From Leptolyngbya sp. PCC 7375 (GTDB lineage: Bacteria; Cyanobacteriota; Cyanobacteriia; Phormidesmidales; Phormidesmidaceae): a stretch of DNA of 64,000 nucleotides. Shown in pieces: positions 48,892 to 57,696 of this stretch. The notes under the pieces are model-generated. The model searched no databases, was not told the origin of the DNA, and saw only the letters and a list, made by a program, of their open reading frames with translations. Every line of letters begins with the position of its first letter. The first letter of the stretch is position 1. The DNA lies in assembly GCF_000316115.1 (NCBI RefSeq), contig NZ_JH993797.1, positions 7,227,961 through 7,291,960 on the forward strand. The letters are read 5' to 3'. Position numbers and translations under genes: made by a program.

Positions 48892-51606
48892 TTGTTTAGG
48901 GAATCCAAACTAGCGGAGCATTTCAGCGCGGTGCTTTCGGAACAATTGCAGCAAGCTAAGCTAGATCAATCTGAAGTTCAGCGGTTAATAGATCAAATAA
49001 CTTGGGGGACTTATCAATATCTGTATCAAGCTATCGCTGAGGCAGGAGAAAGTATTGAACCGCTGGCGGAGCTCTATCGTATCGGAGGGCAACAGGAACA
49101 AGATCGTCAGGTCAGTATAGACAGCTATCTAAAAAATGTGATTGAGCCCTTGCCTGAAGAGCAGGTATTTGATGAAAGCGATCCGCTAGTCACATTTAAC
49201 GACATCTATGTTCCCCTAAAGATGCAGCCCTTGACACAGTCAGGAGAGAGTATAGACGCGGATCCTATAAATATTCATACCTGGGCGCAAAGCATTCTGG
49301 AGCGAACAGGTCCTCGTAAGGTGATGTTTATTCAAGGCGATGCAGGCCAAGGGAAATCAGTGTTTTGTCGTATGTTTGCGGATTGGGTGCGTCAGAAACT
49401 CAGGTTTTCATATATTCCGATTTTTATCCGGCTACGCAGTCTGCGTGTAGTGGAAAACAATCTCACGGAGACATTAGAAACCTGTCCTGATTTAGAACCC
49501 ATTGAGTTTGTTGGTAAAGAAGGATGGTTAAAAGATAAAAATACTCGATTTTTAATTATTTTGGATGGTTTTGATGAGTTGTTGCTCCAGGGGCTTGCCA
49601 GCGGTGGATTACAGGAGTTTCTACAGCAGGTTTCAGATTTTCAAGAACGCAGCCATCATCAGTGTTTGGTAACCGGCAGGCCCCTTGCTCTGCAAGGGAT
49701 CGAACAACGCATTACGCAAAATAAAAGCCTGGAGCGGGTCAAACTTCAACCAATGGACGATGCTCTACGAGAGCAGTGGCTGACTAACTGGCAATCTATC
49801 TTTGGAGAAGCAGAAGTTACTCAGTTTCGTACATTTTTAGAAGCTTGTCCCGAGGAAATTTCCAACAATCTAGCCCGAGAGCCACTGTTGATCTACTTGC
49901 TAGGGCGACTCCATCGTGAAGGTCGGCTAACTAGTGAGATGTTTGCAAATGCCCAGCAAGAAAGTCAGGCAAAGCTAAGAATCTATCAAGAGTCGGTCAA
50001 TTGGGTACTAGAAAACCAACGTCAGGATGAAAACCAACGTCTGTCTGGATTAGATGCGGATGATTTGCGAGAAGTGCTACAGGAGGCAGCGCTATGCGTA
50101 GTGCAATCAGGTAATGAAACCGCTCAACTGACTATGCTGAAAGCACGCTTTCAAGATAGCTCTAATTCTGTGGCCGATTTACTCAAAGAATCACAGAAAA
50201 CAACTGGGCAATCAGACGATAAAGCGCTCAATAGCTTACTGACAACGTTTTATTTACGGCCTGGAGAAGGAGACAAGCGGGGGTCAGTGGAGTTTGCCCA
50301 TAAAAGCTTTGGTGAATATCTGTTTGCGGAACGTTTAATGGCAGCGCTTGAAAACTGGACAGATCTTGATAAAAGAAGAAAACGGTTTCTTTTGGATGAC
50401 CGTACGGTGTATAGCCAAATCTATGATCTGTTGGGATTTAGTGGTCTAAGTGTTGAAATTGTAGAATATTTGTTTGAGTTGCTAGACGAAAGTGAGATTG
50501 ACCGAGTCAAACTTTTTCAAAGACTACATATATTTTATGAGCGCTGGTGTGAAGGAGAGTTTTTGAATCTGGGGCCTACAGAAAATCTACCACAGCAAAA
50601 GAAAATACAGCTCAGTAACCAAAATGTTTCCATTGGCCTCAAGCAAATTGATATCTGTGCAGGGTTAAACGTGTTAGCTATCTTGTTTAAACTTCATGCG
50701 GAGGCTCAGGCTGTAAACTATCCAAAATTATCAGTAAAAAGAAAATCTAAACCCAAGATCTGTTTTCATCCCTGTGGAGAGCCTGATACAGAGGCATTTG
50801 ATGAGGACAAGCTACTTAAAATTATTCATTACGGAGATTCTTTAGGTCCAGATACATTTACTCGTATTGTTGGACCACATTTGTCGAATGCTAATTTTTA
50901 CAGCACTAGTCTTGATAGTGCTAACCTTTTCGGTGCTAACCTTTTCAGAGCTAACCTCGCTAATACTAACCTTTTTAGAGCTAACCTTTCCAAAGCCAAT
51001 CTCTCTAGAGCTAACCTTTCCAAAGCTAATCTCTCTAATGCTAACCTTTCCAAAGCCAATCTCTTCAGAGCTGAGCTCAATAATGCCAACTTCTACAGCG
51101 CTAACCTAGATAGTGTGAATCTATCTAGAGCTAGGCTTTTCAATGCTTATCTTTCCAGAGCTAATCTCTTCAATGCTTATCTCTTTGGAGCCTATCTTTC
51201 TAAGGCTGACCTTGATAGTGCTGACCTTGATAGTGCTGATCTTAATAGTGCTTACCTTGCTAAAGCCTACCTCTACAGTGCCAACCTCTACGGTGCCAAT
51301 CTCTACAATACTGATCTTTCTAGAGCAAATTTTGATAATGCTAACTTATATAGTGCTAACCTCAATAGTGCAATTTTGCTAGGCACTAAACTGCGTACAG
51401 CTCAAAATTTGACTAATAATCAACTTCAAGGCAAGATACCTCCCTTCATTTGTAATTCGACTCTACCTTCAGGGTTAGAGATCTATCAAAATCGCGATTG
51501 CGATCGCTTACCGGCTATCTTGAAAGCAAGATATTCTAAAGTCCTTGATTCGCTTGAGGCCGCGCAAAAATTTATTAACGATCAACATACCCCCCTAAGA
51601 AAATAG
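48892..51606 (+). CDS. NACHT NTPase with pentapeptide-repeat C-terminus (main fragment)
   Basis: A STAND-class protein of 904 residues in this frame. Walker A is QGDAGQGKS (149-156) and Walker B is FLIILDGFDELL (about 220-231), with the sensor arginine region SHHQCLVTGRPLAL. A helical and winged-helix section follows (GSVEFAHKSFGEYLFAERLM). From about 664 to 835 come more than 30 pentapeptide units of the A(N/D)LXX type, then a short C-terminal domain. STAND proteins switch on NTP binding and often act in anti-phage defence. The first codon is TTG at 48892, originally internal; GTG at 48931 is another possible start. No ribosome site is evident, so expression is doubtful unless reading continues through. 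Confidence 0.85.
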   Translation: MFRESKLAEHFSAVLSEQLQQAKLDQSEVQRLIDQITWGTYQYLYQAIAEAGESIEPLAELYRIGGQQEQDRQVSIDSYLKNVIEPLPEEQVFDESDPLVTFNDIYVPLKMQPLTQSGESIDADPINIHTWAQSILERTGPRKVMFIQGDAGQGKSVFCRMFADWVRQKLRFSYIPIFIRLRSLRVVENNLTETLETCPDLEPIEFVGKEGWLKDKNTRFLIILDGFDELLLQGLASGGLQEFLQQVSDFQERSHHQCLVTGRPLALQGIEQRITQNKSLERVKLQPMDDALREQWLTNWQSIFGEAEVTQFRTFLEACPEEISNNLAREPLLIYLLGRLHREGRLTSEMFANAQQESQAKLRIYQESVNWVLENQRQDENQRLSGLDADDLREVLQEAALCVVQSGNETAQLTMLKARFQDSSNSVADLLKESQKTTGQSDDKALNSLLTTFYLRPGEGDKRGSVEFAHKSFGEYLFAERLMAALENWTDLDKRRKRFLLDDRTVYSQIYDLLGFSGLSVEIVEYLFELLDESEIDRVKLFQRLHIFYERWCEGEFLNLGPTENLPQQKKIQLSNQNVSIGLKQIDICAGLNVLAILFKLHAEAQAVNYPKLSVKRKSKPKICFHPCGEPDTEAFDEDKLLKIIHYGDSLGPDTFTRIVGPHLSNANFYSTSLDSANLFGANLFRANLANTNLFRANLSKANLSRANLSKANLSNANLSKANLFRAELNNANFYSANLDSVNLSRARLFNAYLSRANLFNAYLFGAYLSKADLDSADLDSADLNSAYLAKAYLYSANLYGANLYNTDLSRANFDNANLYSANLNSAILLGTKLRTAQNLTNNQLQGKIPPFICNSTLPSGLEIYQNRDCDRLPAILKARYSKVLDSLEAAQKFINDQHTPLRK
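50881..51400 (+). repeat. 15-bp DNA repeats coding for pentapeptides
   Basis: The DNA itself is highly repetitive: units such as GCTAACCTTTCCAAAGCTAA and GCTAATCTCTCTAGAGCTAA recur with a 15-bp period, and some 30-bp blocks occur several times almost unchanged (for example around 50986-51060 and 51205-51240). The encoded pentapeptides form a right-handed beta-helix. Near-identical neighbours suggest recent expansion by slippage or gene conversion. Confidence 0.85.
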
Positions 51607-51686
51607 TCTAAAAGACGACGAATCAGGTGTCATTAATTTCCTTAAAGTGATCAAAAGTGATCAATATAGATCTCCTCTATAGAGCC

Positions 51687-52601
51687 TTAGGCTAAATCTA
51701 TTCCAAACACCCAATCCTTATACTGATTATCTCGTCCTTCTGTAATAGCTGAGAGTTTTTCGCGAATTTTGTCGGTGATGGGTCGCACTGTTGATAGCGT
51801 GTAATTCTCTACCTGTCGTACTGGGGTTACCTTGGCTGCGGTACCGCTGAGAAATACTTCATCGGCAATCAGCAACTCTGATTTATCTACGGGGCGTTCA
51901 ATGACATCGATACCTAAATCTTGAGCGACCTGGAGTACGCTGTCACGGGTGATACCTTCTAGAATGTCCTGCTCAAAGCCGGGGGCAATCAGTTTGCCAT
52001 TGCGCACAATAAAAATGTTCATCCCTGAGGCTTCGCTGACTTTACCTTGGGAGTTCATCAAAATGGCTTCGTCAAAGCCTGCTTCGACGGCCTCAGTCTT
52101 GGCTAAAGAAGAGGTAATGTAAGCGCCGCTAATTTTACCTCGCAACGGCAGACTGCGATCTTCCTGGCGATACCAGGAACTAACCCGACAACTGACACCC
52201 TCTGGTGAGAGATAATCCCCAAGTTCCAGGCCATAGACGAAAAAGTCTTTTTTTACATTATGTAGTCGAGGGGCAATGCCCAGGTCTGAGGTGTATACAA
52301 AGGGCCGAATATAGAAGGATGTTTTGGGGCTGTTGTGCTTTACAAATTCTGTAATTACATGCTGAATTTTGTCCGCCGGTAAATCAAAATTCAGCAGCCG
52401 AGCACTTTTACTTAGGCGGGTACAGTGGCGATCTAACCGAAATAGCAAGACCCGATTTTCATTCTGAGGATCGGGAATGCCGCGTAAGCCACCAAAGGCA
52501 CCCGTACCGTAGTGCAATGCATGGGTGGCAATGGAAATTTTGGCATCTTCAAATGGACAAAACTGACCCTCAAAATAGGAAATCGGCAGAAAGTTGTGCA
52601 T
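51687..52601 (-). CDS. ilvE: Branched-chain amino-acid aminotransferase
   Basis: PLP enzyme (fold type IV) of 304 residues that makes valine, leucine and isoleucine from their 2-oxo acids. Motifs: ISIATHALHYGTGAFGGLRG, FRLDRHCTRLSKSARLL, the PLP lysine in LRGKISGAYITSSLAK, ILMNSQGKVSEASGMNIF and ITRDSVLQVAQDLG, then FLSGTAAKVTPVRQV. All are standard. It runs convergently with the NACHT gene, 80 bp between stops, and stands alone. Confidence 0.96.
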   Translation of the reverse strand: MHNFLPISYFEGQFCPFEDAKISIATHALHYGTGAFGGLRGIPDPQNENRVLLFRLDRHCTRLSKSARLLNFDLPADKIQHVITEFVKHNSPKTSFYIRPFVYTSDLGIAPRLHNVKKDFFVYGLELGDYLSPEGVSCRVSSWYRQEDRSLPLRGKISGAYITSSLAKTEAVEAGFDEAILMNSQGKVSEASGMNIFIVRNGKLIAPGFEQDILEGITRDSVLQVAQDLGIDVIERPVDKSELLIADEVFLSGTAAKVTPVRQVENYTLSTVRPITDKIREKLSAITEGRDNQYKDWVFGIDLA

Positions 52602-52884
52602 TGGCTCGGCAGCTTCAAGAAATTGTTCTACCTAGGATAGAGGAGTTCTTGAGTAAACGGAAAGTTGGTAGGGGGTAATGTTGGGGTTCCTTAAGATTTT
52701 GGAGAGGGGAAGTTTTGAGTTCATTAGGAGTAAGCGATGAATAGAGTCTGGAACATCTGTACATTCAAAAGTTGGGCCTTAGTAATTTTCCTTCCTTGGT
52801 TTTGAGTTAATGCTCATTGGCTCGGCAATACCCTGTCCAAGGCAACTAGCTCAAAATTCAAAATTTAGGACTCAAAACTAAACA

Positions 52885-53784
52885 TTAGACCAGAGTGATC
52901 GCCGTAATTTCTGGATTACAAAACAATCGTCCTGGGGCATAGCTGCCCAGGCCACGATTTACATAGAGTAAATTCTGGCCTACTCTATGCAGGCCCATGG
53001 CCCATTCCCAGTGGTCGACGACGCTGGCGCATTTGTCGCTCAGGTAGGGGATATTGCTTTTTCGGAGTATGGGGGGCAGTCGCTTGCGGAACTGGAACCA
53101 GTGACGGGCGACGTTGCCGATGCCGGGTAGGATGATTTGACCGCCGTGGGTATGGCCGGATAGCTGTAGATCGACGCGCCAGGGCATCATGTGTTCGGCG
53201 GTGTCGGGATTGTGGGAGAGGACGATGCGCGGCAGTGTGGTGGGTAGCTGGTCTAGGACAGTTGGGGTAAAGTCGCGGTTGTAGTAGTCGGCTAGGCCGA
53301 CCAAGGCGAGGTCATTTCCGAGGGGATAGTCGATTTGATTCCAAAGGACCCTGATATTGATGTCGATCAGGGCCTTAGTGACGATGCCTCGGGCCATGGG
53401 CCAGTAATTATCGTGGTTGCCCAGGATGGCATAGGTGGGAAAGGCTTTGGCGAGGGGACTTAGCTGCTTGGCCAGTGGATAAATAGGATCGGGTTCGGCG
53501 GTGATGAAATCGCCTGTAAAGACGATTAAATCGGGATTGAGGGTGGAGACGGTTGCGATCGCATCGGTCAATGTTTTTTCAGCCAGGCACTTTCCGTCGT
53601 AGTGAAAATCCGATAGCTGCACAATGACTGTGCCCTGGAGTCGCTCAGGTAAATCCCGAATAGGTACTTCCAGGGTTTCAACCGTCAGCGGACCAACAAA
53701 TAAAGGGCGCATAGTTTCAGGAACAAAAGATTCGTTACTTAACTTAACTTCTGATGATTTAGCCCGACCATGATGGCTTGTCAT
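52885..53784 (-). CDS. Metallophosphoesterase, YkuE/YaeI type
   Basis: A 299-residue calcineurin-like phosphoesterase. Motifs are IVQLSDFHYDGK, VFTGDFITAEPD, YAILGNHDNYWP, IVLSHNPDTAEHM and LQLSGHTHGGQIILPG. Family members of this subtype act on UDP-sugars or lipid pyrophosphates near membranes. No N-terminal helix is seen here; about 35 atypical residues precede the conserved part, so the true start may be the ATG at about 53712 (MRPLFVGPLTVE). It does not share neighbours with a known pathway. Confidence 0.85.
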   Translation of the reverse strand: MTSHHGRAKSSEVKLSNESFVPETMRPLFVGPLTVETLEVPIRDLPERLQGTVIVQLSDFHYDGKCLAEKTLTDAIATVSTLNPDLIVFTGDFITAEPDPIYPLAKQLSPLAKAFPTYAILGNHDNYWPMARGIVTKALIDINIRVLWNQIDYPLGNDLALVGLADYYNRDFTPTVLDQLPTTLPRIVLSHNPDTAEHMMPWRVDLQLSGHTHGGQIILPGIGNVARHWFQFRKRLPPILRKSNIPYLSDKCASVVDHWEWAMGLHRVGQNLLYVNRGLGSYAPGRLFCNPEITAITLV

Positions 53785-53903
53785 AGCTTATTGTCAACTT
53801 TGACAATTGCCAGACTGGTCTATGTAAGACTACAGGTGCAGAGTTTATCGATGAAATTATAAAATCCACGTGAATTTAATTTTGAGTTCTAAGTTCTAAA
53901 TTT

Positions 53904-54035
53904 GGATATCAACTTAAGCTGGAAAACTCTGACCAGGTAGGGAATCAAGCGTCAGAAGTCAGTGAGGTCCTGATGCCTAACTTCTGACTCCTGAACACTA
54001 TCCTTAGGGAAACGTTCTGATTTGAGTTGATACCC
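53904..54035. mobile_element. MITE-like element, full-length copy 2 (132 bp)
   Basis: Begins GGATATCAACTTAAGCTGG and ends TTTGAGTTGATACCC, imperfect terminal inverted repeats of GGGTATCAACTTAAGCTGG. Internal arms GTCAGAAG (53951-53958) and CTTCTGAC (53981-53988) form a hairpin. Length and layout agree with the 133-bp copy at 3621-3753. It lies in the promoter region of the acyl-ACP synthetase gene. Confidence 0.7.
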
Positions 54036-54088
54036 TTAAACTAAACTCACCCAAGGCACTTTTAGATACCGTTTTACAGGACGTTTTT

Positions 54089-56014
54089 ATGACTGCTGCC
54101 ACACTTACGCCCCAGGAACAAAGTAATCTTGCCCAAGCGATTGACTACAGTCATGTCCAGTCGGTGGCTGGCATCTGGCCCATCGTTGCTGAGCGCTTTT
54201 CCAACCAAATCGCCCTGGAAGATCCCCACAGTACCCCCCAGCTAAAGCTGACCTATGGTGAGTTAAACGAACAAATTAAACAGTTCGCTGCCAGTCTACA
54301 AATACTGGGCATTAAACCCCAGGACAAAATTGCTCTCTTTTCAGATAATCAGCCCCGCTGGCTAGTGGCTGACCAGGGAATCATGACCGTTGGAGCGGTG
54401 GATGCTGTGCGCGGTTCCCAAGCTGATAAAGATGAACTCGCTTACATCCTTGAAAATAGTGATTCTGTGGCGATGATTGTGCAGGATCAAGCCACCTTGA
54501 ATAAGCTAGCTGACTGCCTTGGGGATAAAAATCTACAGTTTATTGTGCTGCTGTCGGATGAAACGCCTCAGCTAGAGACGACGACCAAACTGCTGAATTT
54601 TACGCAGCTGATGGAGCTGGGGGTCGGTGTGGAGCTGGAAGCCGTGAAGTGCGATCGCACCGACCTCGCCACTTTAATGTACACCTCTGGCACCTCCGGC
54701 AGACCCAAAGGCGTCATGCTCAGTCAAGATAACCTACTATCCCAGATTTCAGGGGCCTGTAGTGTCGTGCATCCCAAGCCGGGCTCCAAAGTCATGAGCA
54801 TCCTGCCCATCTGGCACTGCTATGAGCGCACCTTTGAATATTTCACCCTGTCCCAGGGCGTACAACAGGTGTACACCAATATTCGCTACGTCAAAAAAGA
54901 CCTCAAAGCCTACAAACCTAATTACATGGTGGGTGTCCCTCGACTGTGGGAGTCCATCTATGAAGGCGTACAAAAACAGTTTCGCGAGCAACCCGAAAGC
55001 AAGCAAAAACTGATCAACTTTTTTCTACACCAGAGCCAGCGCTACATTGCCGCCAAGCGCATTGCCGAGAACCTTAGCCTCGACTATAGCCCCAGTGCCT
55101 TTGACCGGGCCATGGCCAGCATCCAGTGCGCCGTCCTCTTACCCTTCCATAAGCTGGGCGACTCCATGGTTTACAAAAAAATCCGCGAAGCCACAGGCGG
55201 CGACATTAACTTCGTCGTCAGCGGTGGCGGTTCCATTGCCGATCACCTGGAAGACTTCTATGAAATCATCGACGTTGCCATTCTCGGTGGCTATGGTCTC
55301 ACCGAAACCTCTCCCATCACCCACGTACGTCGCCCCTGGCAAAACCTGCGAGGTGCCGACGGTCAACCCCTACCTGGCACCGAAACCCGCATTGTCGACC
55401 TGGACAGCCGTCAAGACGTCCCCCAGGGTCAGAAAGGCCTTGTCCTAGTTCGTGGTCCCCAAATCATGCAGGGGTACTACAAAAATCCTGACGCCACCAG
55501 CAAAGCCATCGATCCCGACGGCTGGTTCGACACAGGTGACCTTGGCAAAATTACTGCCAACGGCGATCTGGTCATCACCGGTCGTGCCAAAGATACCATC
55601 GTCCTCACCAGCGGTGAAAATATCGAACCCCAGCCCATCGAAAACGCCTGCGCCCGCAGCAAGTACGTCGATCAGATCATGCTTGTCGGCCAAGACCAAA
55701 AAGTCCTTGGGGCCCTGATCGTTCCCAATCTAGAAGCCCTCAGCCAGTGGGCCACCACCCAGGGCATTACCATCGACGACGACAACCCCGTCGAGTCCCT
55801 GAATAACTCTAAAGTCCAAACCCTCTTTAAACAAGAACTCACCCGCGAAGTCAAAGCCCGCCCTGGCCATCGCCCCGATGAACGCATTGGTCCCTTTACG
55901 CTGTTAAGCGAACCGTTCTCCATGGAGAACGGTATGCTAACCCAGACCATGAAAATCAAGCGTCCGGTCGTTACCCGAAATTATCAAGACGTTATCGATG
56001 GGTTATTTAAATAA
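54089..56014 (+). CDS. aas: Acyl-ACP/acyl-CoA synthetase (AMP-binding), Slr1609 type
   Basis: A 641-residue AMP-forming ligase that reactivates free fatty acids, in cyanobacteria mainly to acyl-ACP for recycling membrane lipids. The AMP-binding signature is LMYTSGTSGRPKGVMLSQ, followed by SILPIWHCYERTFEYF, VSGGGSIADHLEDFYE, GGYGLTETSPITHVR, GWFDTGDLGKI and the hinge region VITGRAKDTIVLTSGENIEP. Length and the unusual helical stretch of about 100 residues inside the AMP domain match the cyanobacterial Aas class. The N-terminus has no signal peptide; membrane association would be peripheral. It is preceded by a MITE-like element. Confidence 0.9.
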   Translation: MTAATLTPQEQSNLAQAIDYSHVQSVAGIWPIVAERFSNQIALEDPHSTPQLKLTYGELNEQIKQFAASLQILGIKPQDKIALFSDNQPRWLVADQGIMTVGAVDAVRGSQADKDELAYILENSDSVAMIVQDQATLNKLADCLGDKNLQFIVLLSDETPQLETTTKLLNFTQLMELGVGVELEAVKCDRTDLATLMYTSGTSGRPKGVMLSQDNLLSQISGACSVVHPKPGSKVMSILPIWHCYERTFEYFTLSQGVQQVYTNIRYVKKDLKAYKPNYMVGVPRLWESIYEGVQKQFREQPESKQKLINFFLHQSQRYIAAKRIAENLSLDYSPSAFDRAMASIQCAVLLPFHKLGDSMVYKKIREATGGDINFVVSGGGSIADHLEDFYEIIDVAILGGYGLTETSPITHVRRPWQNLRGADGQPLPGTETRIVDLDSRQDVPQGQKGLVLVRGPQIMQGYYKNPDATSKAIDPDGWFDTGDLGKITANGDLVITGRAKDTIVLTSGENIEPQPIENACARSKYVDQIMLVGQDQKVLGALIVPNLEALSQWATTQGITIDDDNPVESLNNSKVQTLFKQELTREVKARPGHRPDERIGPFTLLSEPFSMENGMLTQTMKIKRPVVTRNYQDVIDGLFK

Positions 56015-56028
56015 GGGAGATCTAAGAA

Positions 56029-56304
56029 TGGGTTCGTAAATTATTGTAAAGGAGTCAATAGCCCTGCTTTAGACGCTGTATCACCAACCGTGTTGTTAGC
56101 GCTGGAGGAGGGTATGAGCCGTCTTCCTTGGGCCTGACCAGGGTATGGATGGTCATCAGTGTGTCAAAGGTCGTAAGCGTCATATCGTTATATCGTTGTT
56201 GACATCTGAGGCAGGGTGTTAAATTGTTTGGTCGGTGCTGCCAATATGGCAGATATTAAAGCAGCCGTCGCCGTGTTGGAGCCAGTTTTAGAGGCCTATG
56301 TGAG
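56029..56304 (+). pseudogene. IS5-family element, left remnant
   Basis: The left terminal repeat TGGGTTCGTAAA starts at 56029. A broken transposase frame is readable in pieces: GHQCVKGRKRHIVI, then, after frame changes and stops, VGAANMADIKAAVAVLEP and LEAYV. The N-terminal part of the gene is lost. An ISKra4-family element enters at 56305. The first 20 bp of the region abut the aas stop at 56014. Confidence 0.75.
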
Positions 56305-56378
56305 GGGTATGACCTCACTTGGATGTAAGTTTCCGAGGTTTCGGCTAAAATAAAAGTATTGTCTACAGGGCCGTTAAC

Positions 56379-57536
56379 ATGCCAGCATCGATTGTTAGTA
56401 GTGAGGCTAATAGTGTCACGATACAGATAACTATTCCCTTTGGCACGACGATGTTAGGCAGCGAGAATGAGATTCAGCAAGGGCTGAATTTAGCCGGTCA
56501 ACTGGCGACAGAAAAAGCTCTCGAACAATTCGATAGTGATGGTAGTCCCATTGAACGCTCAGGACAGCGTTGGACGAGCAAAGGCAAGGATGCGAAGGTC
56601 TATCAAAGCCCCTATGGTCCGGTGCAGGTAGCACGTCATCTCTACCAAACGTCCGAGGGTGGGAGTACCTTCTGCCCCTTGGAAACCGATGCGCGCATGA
56701 TCAGAACGGCAACCCCTCGCTTTGCTAAACAGATTAGCCACAAATATGCTGAGATGAGCAGTGTGCGGGTGGCAGAAGACCTCAACGAAAATCATGGTCG
56801 TGTAGTGGCCCGTTCGTTTATCCAAAATCTAGCAGACACCGTGGGGACTGTGGCCATGGCAAAAGAGGAGGATTGGCATTATCAGACCCCCAAGGTCTCG
56901 GAGCCGGTAGCAACAGTTAGTCTAGGCCTCGATGGGACCTGTATGTTGTTGTGTGAGGAGGGGGAACGCCAAGCCATGGTCGGTACGTTGAGTTTGTATA
57001 ACGCTCAGGGAGAGCGTCTGCATACCACGTACGTAGCTGCCCCGCCTGAATATGGACGACACCTCTTTCTCGACCGGATGTCCCGTGAGGTTGAGCATGT
57101 GCTGAGCCTGTATCCGGATGCGCATCGGCAAGGATTAGCAGATGGTGCGCCTGAAAATTGGGACTTTCTCGGCCCCTATGTCGATTCACAAGTGTTAGAT
57201 TTCTACCATGCCAGTGGCTACTTGGAAACCGTCGCTAAAGTCCTATTTCCTCGACGTCGAAAGCACCGTCAAGCCTGGTTAGAGAAACAAGCTCATCGCT
57301 TAAAACACGACGTTGGAGCGGCGGTTGCGCTGTTAGATGAGTTTAAAAAAATCGACCTCAATGCCCTCAGTGCCAAGAAAAAGAACAGATGGAGTCGGTC
57401 ATCACGTATTTTCGCAATCACCACGCTCAAATGGATTACGCTCAAACTCAGGCAGAAAATCGTCCGATTGGGTCGGGAGTCACCGAAGCGGCCTGCAAAG
57501 TCATCGTCAAGCAACGATTATGTGGGTCTGGGATGA
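56379..57536 (+). CDS. ISKra4-family transposase, first frame
   Basis: Codons from ATG 56379 match ISKra4 transposases up to KIDLNALSAKKK. The first catalytic Asp lies in SLGLDGTCMLL and the second in LADGAPENWDF. At about 57365-57390 the match moves to the -1 frame, where the last part (57389-57655) follows. The bases at the switch are AAGAAAAAG, a run that could slip. Residues after the switch in this frame (RWSRSSRIFA and on) are not transposase-like. It is either a mutant copy or a programmed frameshift. Confidence 0.85.
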   Translation: MPASIVSSEANSVTIQITIPFGTTMLGSENEIQQGLNLAGQLATEKALEQFDSDGSPIERSGQRWTSKGKDAKVYQSPYGPVQVARHLYQTSEGGSTFCPLETDARMIRTATPRFAKQISHKYAEMSSVRVAEDLNENHGRVVARSFIQNLADTVGTVAMAKEEDWHYQTPKVSEPVATVSLGLDGTCMLLCEEGERQAMVGTLSLYNAQGERLHTTYVAAPPEYGRHLFLDRMSREVEHVLSLYPDAHRQGLADGAPENWDFLGPYVDSQVLDFYHASGYLETVAKVLFPRRRKHRQAWLEKQAHRLKHDVGAAVALLDEFKKIDLNALSAKKKNRWSRSSRIFAITTLKWITLKLRQKIVRLGRESPKRPAKSSSSNDYVGLG

Positions 57537-57655
57537 AGTGGAAGGGAACGGGGGCTGGGGTGGTATTAAGTTTGAGAACACTCACGTATACAACAGGCAG
57601 ATGGCAACAGTTTTGGACCAAAATTAATCAGTATGGATTCTCTCTCGAAGGCTAG
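57389..57655 (+). CDS. ISKra4-family transposase, C-terminal frame
   Basis: The continuation in the -1 frame: SVITYFRNHHAQMDYAQTQA, then ENRPIGSGVTEAACKVIVKQ with the catalytic Glu, and RLCGSGMKWKGTGAGVVLSL, the characteristic end of ISKra4 proteins. It overlaps the first frame. It has an internal ATG at 57389 but is probably expressed, if at all, by frameshifting. Together the two frames would form a protein of about 425 residues. Confidence 0.8.
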   Translation: MESVITYFRNHHAQMDYAQTQAENRPIGSGVTEAACKVIVKQRLCGSGMKWKGTGAGVVLSLRTLTYTTGRWQQFWTKINQYGFSLEG

Positions 57656-57696
57656 ATTTTATCTTTACATCAGTCCGAGGTCATACCCTATGTGAG

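Larger units (their letters stand above)
56305..57688 (+). mobile_element. ISKra4-family insertion sequence (1,384 bp)
   Basis: Terminal inverted repeats GGGTATGACCTC on both ends (56305-56316 and 57677-57688), extended by GATGTAA a few bases inside. It is flanked by the exact octamer TATGTGAG at 56297-56304 and 57689-57696. It carries a transposase in two overlapping frames. The host is an already decayed IS5-type element. Confidence 0.92.

Noticed and set aside
50898..51089. Minus-strand open frame with LALERLALERLA repeats
   Set aside because: It is the complement of the pentapeptide-coding repeats.
52599..52827. 13-bp direct repeat CATTGGCTCGGCA around the ilvE upstream region
   Set aside because: A single pair with no inverted ends or partner gene; the left copy merely covers the ilvE start codon, so it may be chance.
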